64,000 nt of DNA. Origin: Dicyema japonicum. Taxonomy: Eukaryota > Dicyemida > Rhombozoa > Dicyemidae. Shown here piece after piece: positions 57,432 to 64,000 of this stretch. The notes under the pieces were generated by a model that worked only from the letters and a program-made list of their open reading frames with translations, was not told where the DNA came from and did not search any database. Each line of letters begins with the position of its first letter. Within the stretch, counting starts at the first letter, position 1. The position numbers and the translations under genes were made by a program. Location of the stretch: positions 691,954-755,953 of the forward strand of contig RDEW01000008.1 of the NCBI GenBank assembly GCA_011109175.1. Reading direction: 5' to 3'.

Positions 57432-58908
57432 TTAACTAAAGTCTCTCCCAGGAAAAATGATTGGAGCAATCAATGACCAAATATAGAGAAGGACACAAAT
57501 CCAGCAGGCGGATATTTTAACCCAAAGAAAGATATTACTAGGTTGTAATTGTTTAGTCGTTTCGTTAGGTCTATTATTACATGATGACTTACATGTACCA
57601 CTTGGTTAGGACTAACATTGAGTACATCACCGATGACATCATAAAAACATGAAACCAGCTGTAATTGTATGTTACCTCACTTTCTTCACTCTCAAGGATC
57701 TTTTCTCCGTTGATTCCTGTTAGTTTTGATACTTTCTTGTTGGATGATGACTTTATTCTACAATATCGAGATATACAAACGTGTCATATATCAATGAGAC
57801 AGTGAGAATGGAGAATGAAATCAAATCCGACAAAACAAAGCCTTCCGTATGAAAATTGGAGACATTATTATCACTGTTTATTCCAATCGATTTCAATAGT
57901 GAGGGGTTACACTCGATATCCGACGAACTTTTTAGAGCAACCCACGTGAGATAGGCAGTATATATTGACATCACTGATGCCTGAAATATCCCCGAAGTAG
58001 GAGTAGCTGGAAATATCATAATTAGGGACCTTTTTGTACTATGGGTACACAGATACCATCGACATGATTACACAGTTAATAAGTGAACTGGAAATAATTA
58101 GTTTTTGTTTTAAGCAGAGCTGATTCCCTTTCTAAGGATCAAATAGGGGACAACCTCTCTGCCTGTATAGAAGAGGAATAAATAAATGAAACAGGTAATA
58201 GAGAGTCCGTAGAATATACCAGTGACCGCCATGAAAGCTATATACCATCCTTTGTGGGTAGAAGCCTCATGCTTATTGTGCCAGGATTCACACCACCCAT
58301 GAGCAAAGTCAACGAGGAATATTCTCTGAACTATAATAAACAAAAATGCCCCAGACATACAGATGATAACCCAAACTACGAAAATACACAAATTGAGTAC
58401 CTCTTTCAAACTGGCCATATGGGATGTAGAATGCTCCCACGATTATTCCCACAATTACGACAGCTTTAATGAACCATAGGCCATTGTGGAATTTCCCTCT
58501 AACACATTGAGAGTTTTTAACCCCCACAGTTATGAGAGACATTAAGAAGAAAAATCCAGCAAATCCAAAACTTATTCGGTAGATATACAAGGGAGTGCTC
58601 AAATTACGGCATATCTCTTGAGAAAGAAGTTGGTTTATAACAGGGTAGCTCTTACAAATAAAGGGGATCTGTCGTATAAAATATGTTATACATCTTCAAT
58701 CAAAGTTTTAAAGGCCGGAATTAATGAGACTGACGACAAGACAACGTTAATTACCAGAAATAGACCGTACACTATTCGAGTAATAACTGAACTTAAAGTG
58801 GAGGGACAACAGCTACAGCACAGAATAGAACATAATGAGGGACCACAACAGCATGCAATCTATTACTTGATTATATATTACTGATGATAGGGCTGCTAAA
58901 GTAATCAT
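57432..58908 (-). CDS. SERINC (serine incorporator), multipass membrane protein, eight exons
   Basis: TMS1/SERINC family protein of the plasma and endosomal membranes, a lipid scramblase-like fold. Seven introns (22, 23, 25, 23, 19, 23 and 22 nt) give an exact 439-residue frame (human SERINC1 453). The Cys-rich N-terminus ACCCGPSLCSILCCSCCPS is diagnostic. Then TRIVYGLFLVINVVLSSVSL, FHNGLWFIKAVVIVGIIVGA, FYIPYGQFER, FLVDFAHGWCESWHNK, SVMSIYTAYLTWVALKSS, EVTYNYSWFHVFMMSSVMYS, KISACWICVLLYIWSLIAP and GRDFS at the end, with about ten hydrophobic segments. The 19-nt intron (58030-58048) is the shortest proposed; without it the exon has an in-frame TAG. An alternative is a small frame error there with a 23-nt intron just after. 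Confidence 0.92.
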
Positions 58909-59049
58909 TGAATTGGAATTTATTTTATTTGTCCTATTTTTATTTTTAAATTAGTTATTAATATTAAATAAACTATAAATAAATTTACTTTTTAAGAGAT
59001 TTTATTATTTCAAGAATTTTGGAAATTTTATGATCGACTTTTGTAATAC

Positions 59050-59443
59050 CTACGATTTGTTTCTGTGCAACACGACCTTTCAGCACGCCGCCCGACACAA
59101 GACCACCTAGGTAGGTTGTAGAACAAACAAAAATGGAGAGGAACAAAAAATATTCAATCAAATAGATTATATTTTGTGCAAGCAGTCGCAAAAGAGATTA
59201 TTAGTGGACTCCCGTTCGTATGGAGGAGCATTGACAAATAGTGATCACAAAATCGTAGTCTGTCGGTTGAATCTTAGCAGGCTTTATGGAATATTATATG
59301 CGAATCATTCACGTCCCAGAAAAACACAGATGATAGCGGGAGAAGAATTAGTAAATAATCCTGCACTCCTCACGAGATATCAGCAGCGAATGGACCAGTA
59401 TCTATCCAATATTTTTATTGATGGCCTACCCCATCACAATTAA
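59050..59443 (+). mobile_element. LINE family A endonuclease fragment
   Basis: Blocks FLCNTTFQHAARHKTT, FNQIDYILCKQS, SRSYGGALTNSDHKIVVCRL, then the linker NPALLTRYQQRMDQYLSNIF in one open frame to 59443. The SDHK block is intact. No RT follows; a pogo element begins 65 bp later. Confidence 0.75.
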
Positions 59444-59508
59444 GAAGAATGTCATATCTGCCCTTAGCGGCAAAGCTTGCATTCACTGATGCCATCAAAA
59501 ACTTAATA

Positions 59509-61144
59509 CAGTCCGACCCCGAATTGGAGCACCAAGTGCCCCAAAAACAGGGGTTTAATAAAACAGAGATTTTAAACATCAAAAATCAATTTTAGAAAAA
59601 TAATCAGTTAATTTATCCCCAGTTATCTTTTTTACTTCTAACATTTTTCTTAAAATTAAGTCAAAAATCGTAAAATTCTTTGAGCATTTCAGGAGATATG
59701 TAAAAAATTTTCTTCTCTAACTGATCAAGAGAATCTTGCGTTTCTCTTAGAATTGTTTCCATGTTATCGTTTTCTAAACCTTCGTTGTAAATATTATCAA
59801 CGAATTCGTCACTTTCCCCATTCAATGTTTCGTTTACGGCATTGTTGATCATTTCTTCTGTAATGGTATCTTCAATTTTTACGGAATCACGAATCTTTTC
59901 AATTTGATTCCAGCAATTAAATATTAAACTTGGATCAAGTTTTTTCCCAGCTTTTAGAAATTAGCAGAATTACATGACGAAGGTTTATTTTGTTTATCAA
60001 CCGTTTGAATTCATCATCATCCTCCTCAAAACACAAATACTGAATCAGATAATTTGAGTAATAATCTTTTAAGGTCTTGATAATTCCCATATCCAATGGT
60101 TGCAAATACGGTGTTGTATTTTTTGGCAAAAATAAAAACTCAATATTTGAGCATTCAATAGTTTTATGACATCCCGCATTATCAAGCAATATTAATACTT
60201 TTCTGTTGATTGTATAAAATCTTTCATTTATCCGAGTCAACCAGCTCATAAAAATATATCCATGCATTTTTAGAGGATGAATATGAAATTCCAAAATCTT
60301 TCACATTGAAATTTTTGAGACATCGAGGGTTTTTAAATTTTCCAGCAATAAATGGCTCAAGTTTTTCCCACATGGAATTGCAACAAAAAAGCACAGTGAC
60401 TCTTTCTTTTCCCTGTTTAAAGCCAAAAGTATCGTCATTTATTCCGACAAAAGACATTCGTGGAGTCCTTTTTATATAAAGAGCAGTTTCATCACAATTA
60501 AAAACATTTTGTCTTCCATATTGAATAATTTTCTCGTCAAGAATTTAAAAAAACTCATTGATGTAAGTCAATTCACATGAATTTTTTTCTCCACAAATTG
60601 ATTTGAATTTAAGTTCATGTCGTTTTTTAAATCTGTCAAGCCAGTCGTTTGAAGCTTTGAAAGTATCAAATCCAATTTTTGAAGCCGTATATAAGGCAAT
60701 TTTCTTTATGAAAGGACCTGATATTGATCATCGAATTTAGATTTCTCACAATAAGGCATAAGATCCTCATCCTTGTTCAAGAAAAGGTACAATTGTTTTT
60801 TTTATTCGCGAAATCATGCCTTTACTAGTTTGTATTTTTTATTATCTGTCTTTCAGATAATTTCTTCTTCAATATCAATTTAGCAATCGTTAATTTTGTT
60901 TCGTAGTTAATAACCATTCACAACAAAAAATGTAAATAAACGTGTAAATTAAAATTATATATTTATTAATAAAATATAATTTTATTTACTTATAATTTCA
61001 TTCCCCACAATTTTATAGTGCCCCAAAATTTCCATATTTTTTATCGATTTTCCATTTTACTCTGCCAAAATGTTGGCTAAAAAAATGCCCCAAAATGCGG
61101 GGGTGCCCCACCCCTGGGGTCTGCCCCAATTCAAGGTCGGACTG
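59509..61144 (-). mobile_element. pogo/Tigger DNA transposon, both ends present
   Basis: Ends CAGTCCGACC(CC/TT)GAATTGG are inverted and flanked by TA (59507-59508 and 61145-61146), total 1636 bp. The minus-strand transposase has SNDWLDRFKKRHELKFKS (HTH), FNCDETALYIKRTP, GFKQGKERVTVLFCCNSMWE, KFKNPRCLKNFNVKDF, LILLDNAGCHKT and LQPLDMGIIKTLKDYYSNYL, so all three catalytic Asp remain. A frameshift near 60265 and a few stops upstream make it inactive. Confidence 0.88.
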
Positions 61145-61146
61145 TA

Positions 61147-63479
61147 TCAACAAGCTTTGAACGTCTGCAGCCGAATATTGATGAAATTGAAGCTCACTAA
61201 TCCTGCTAGATTGTATCTGGTCGTTTATCGAAAAATAAAAATGGAAGACCAAGAAATGAGAATGCAGTAATGAGTCTGTGTTGAAAAGGAATGTCATTTC
61301 TCATTACCTCGAAAGACTGTTTAACGTCTAAGTGATTAAAGATTACTCCATCAGTATAGAAAAATGATCTTCTCAATATCACAGCTTTCTTCCAATAGTT
61401 GATTTATCAATGATGTATGTTGGAGCTTTAGTGCAAGATTTACAAACATATATATACATCAAACAGCTAACTAAAAACTTAAAGGTACCAATTTCACGAT
61501 GGATGAGGAGAAAACCACTATTAATAAATGAATACCTAGCAGAGCGATGTCAACGTTAGCGTTGAAAGATGGAGTAGTTGCAATAAATACTAAAGAAATA
61601 GTAAAGCTGCCTTTGCTTGGACTTATAACCATATATAAAATTCAAGATCACATTTTGTGATTTATCAAGCAATACGCAACCTACGGAACCATTTAATGAC
61701 TATCAGGATTTGGAAAACTGACGTTTGTGGCAAACCTATTTGGTTCACCAGATTTATGTAAAGTTAGTTGTTAACCGTATTGTCTACTCAGGAGTCCAAG
61801 TGACATCATCATGCTATGGGAGGCTATGACCGACATACTTTGGTTCATCAAACAAGAAAGAGATCTCTAACATATCAATGACCAGAGGCTTCCGCTAACT
61901 TTTTGGAGAAACATAAACTTATTTTTTTACAAATGATAGAGTTACAATAAAACGTAATCAGATGACTCTCTATTTTTGATGCCTCTGCTGTAAGACTACT
62001 TTTCTTGAACATACTATTAGCTGGAAGTAGGCTTGCAATGAGACCCTAAAGTCATTATAAAAGTTGTTCATCTTTGTAAATATAAAATGTAACACTTGGC
62101 AGATTCCAATGAAGACAAAAATCGTTTGTTTGTGTTTACATTTAACTTCTCTGTGTGATTGATATAAAAGGAAAAGCGAATTACTCTAAATTATTTCCTT
62201 TTTCTTCGATGGCGTCATTGGATCCACTTTACTTGGGAGACGCCCTATGCCTGGCCAACATCAAAAGGATCCAACTAATCTTCCCCTGGGGGACATTTTC
62301 GTTACCTAGAGACAAGTTCTGGGATGAGTCAGGATCAAGGAGTTAATTAGTTTGTTACCATTGGTCTTCGGAATATTTTTAATTTAGTAATAAAACTCAC
62401 CACACGAATGAAGAGCTTTTGTATACTTTAGAAAACGTCAAATTGCAAGGATATTATTATTATTGCTCACTGTAGTTAATTTTTTACATTTTTAGTTGAC
62501 CTCGCTTATTATCGTTGTCCGAGGAAACACAAGTACATTTATCTTCGAAAATACAAGTTTTTATTCGCCGTGATTTCCGGTTAAAATTGAATTTATTCAT
62601 TAGAGCTGAAAGACTGTCTAAACGAGGACGAAAACAAGCTCCTGGAACCGATTAGCAAGATTGTGGAGGATTGGATCAATGGTTTCAGGAGGAGATCAAA
62701 GGTCCAGGACACATACATAAAGCTGGAGAATAAAGATTAAAAAGCTGGGAGAAACGTTCCGAAAAAGATTAATAATAAAAAAAAGGAGGAAGGGTCCAGG
62801 TGTGGATTCTAAGCCTTATGGTAGGACTCAGATGTAATACCCTCCAGTAATCTCCTTAACTCTTTTGTCAATAATCGTTTCGTTTTTTCGTTCAGATGGG
62901 CATTTTATGAGTTCCGAGATTGACGACGACGTATTTTTAAACATTGACAATTATTTTTCATTTTTCGAACAAAATGTGGTAAACAAGCCGATAGAACAAA
63001 GTTCCTTCATGTTTTGTGCGAATAATAGTGGAATGGAAGCAATATGAGTTACTCAAAGTAGATGGTATCCTTTAAGATTATAAACAAGGTTTCGAATATT
63101 GATTACCAAAATCCAACATTTCCAGATTATTGTTATGGACACGTGTATTCAATATCTAAGGAATTCATCCAATCCGAATAACTGCAAAAACCCTACTAAA
63201 CGTATCGACGATGTTTATTTTTTAAGGTTGAGAGAGTTATTAAAGATGTCTGTTGATTAGACAGCATTCCATTGCTTACACAAAATCAGTTTTTTTTCAC
63301 AACCATGAAAATTTAAAAAATATATTTCAATCTACATGTGGATGGAAAATTGCTAAAAAATTATTTAACGATATAAAAAAACATGCAACGTGCGTTCGAT
63401 TCGGTGGCGTTAAAACTCTCTCGAGTTGGCAAAAATGTTGAAAGGAACAAAGGAGAAAGGTCACTTGCGTTACCTGATG
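61147..63479. other. Unassigned stretch
   Basis: Two protein-like pieces: 62212-62346 (MASLDPLYLGDALCLANIKR) and about 62608-62740 (LKDCLNEDENKLLEPISKIV). They could be exons of a gene on the plus strand. I could not link or identify them. Confidence 0.3.
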
Positions 63480-64000
63480 GTATGAATGTAATTCTTGCCA
63501 TATCCGAGAGCGTTGTGGCAGCTGACCCAAAAGAATGGGCGAGGCAGGTAGTCCTGCAGGTACGTAGCAGGCTATCCTGAATGCCCTGGAATAGTTGGCC
63601 ATACTTGGCGGACCTCTGCAGTGGCAGATTCAGTACTGCTATATCTGTGAGTGAACTCAAGAAAATGGCTGTAGGCAAAGAGGGTACTGGTCTAAAGGGG
63701 CGGGGACCAGATGACCACAACTGTCAAAGAGAGCACGAGCACCAGAGCTGTGATACGTTGCAGCTCAAGCATGTTTATGAGGTCTTTGCGCGGAATCTCG
63801 CTGCAGCGGCAGATGTCCCACTTGAGGACCGTAGATTTACCCGCAAGATTCCTCATTGTAAGGTTAACGGTGTAGTGTTAACCTGCATCAATAAGGCTGT
63901 GGCTTATGCGGTGGAGGCTAAGCCAGTAGGGTCATTGGGTGACATCTCCCTAGTGCTGTATGCAGCACAGATCACCTATGAGGAATTGACGGACAAGCCC
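63480..64000 (+). mobile_element. N-terminal part of a non-LTR retroelement ORF, runs off the window
   Basis: After a stop at 63578 the frame is open to the window edge (140 codons), GC-richer than its surroundings. It contains DTLQLKHVYEVFARNLAAAA then DRRFTRKIPHCKVNGVVL, and AYAVEAKPVGSLGDISLVLY, a pattern seen upstream of RT domains in some non-LTR ORFs. The upstream frame 63383-63580 reads MNVILAISESVVAADPKEWA. Family uncertain. Confidence 0.45.

Overview
The window looks like a compact, AT-rich metazoan nuclear genome crowded with transposon remnants. All host genes I could rebuild are conserved animal genes cut by extremely short GT-AG introns. I placed 67 introns in 12 genes, nearly all 19-26 nt with a mode of 22-24, and eight of the 12 gene models close into one exact open frame after their removal. 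Introns this short are reported as typical of dicyemid mesozoans, so a dicyemid is my best guess. This is inference, and another parasite with reduced introns cannot be excluded. Ordinary six-frame ORFs show these genes only as fragments.

Host genes, left to right: H-type ferritin (330-906, -), an Asn/Tyr-rich orphan (6575-7167, -), a small HES-type bHLH-Orange protein (15701-16137, -), sphingosine-1-phosphate lyase (18002-19907, -), TTC23 (23310-24894, +) followed 41 bp later by UBE2K (24936-25565, +), AP-3 sigma (30367-30955, +), acyl-protein thioesterase (31623-32417, +) convergent with PNO1 (32682-33387, -), an R3H-associated protein (41160-41930, +), CTNNBL1 (47778-49434, +) and SERINC (57432-58908, -). 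They cover unrelated housekeeping tasks (iron storage, lipid turnover, ubiquitin, vesicle coats, ribosome assembly, splicing) and form no shared pathway.

Most of the rest is mobile DNA. Non-LTR family A has an endonuclease with an SRSYGG/SDHK signature, a YADDVDFIS reverse transcriptase and an FRGRPR tail. It is present in about a dozen pieces, including one uninterrupted 660-residue ORF (50517-52499, -). Family B is CR1-like with a GDVxxNPGP motif, in five or six pieces. Two further groups carry restriction-like endonuclease tails (RPD/KPD motifs), one with a YLDD reverse transcriptase at 12178-13662. DNA transposons are three pogo/Tigger elements, a Merlin element with about 126-bp inverted repeats and an 8-bp target duplication, a hAT-like end, and an integrase fragment. 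An unusual element at 54846-55861 has inverted terminal arms made of 21-bp tandem repeats around a LINE fragment.

The most unusual observations are the intron sizes, the nested Merlin/LINE insertion with both target duplications preserved, a LINE insertion carrying an inverted copy of its own 3' tail, the inverted tandem-array element, and a 52-nt piece of PNO1 coding sequence captured between two retroelements. I saw no CRISPR array, rRNA, credible tRNA gene, operon of bacterial type, or defence system.
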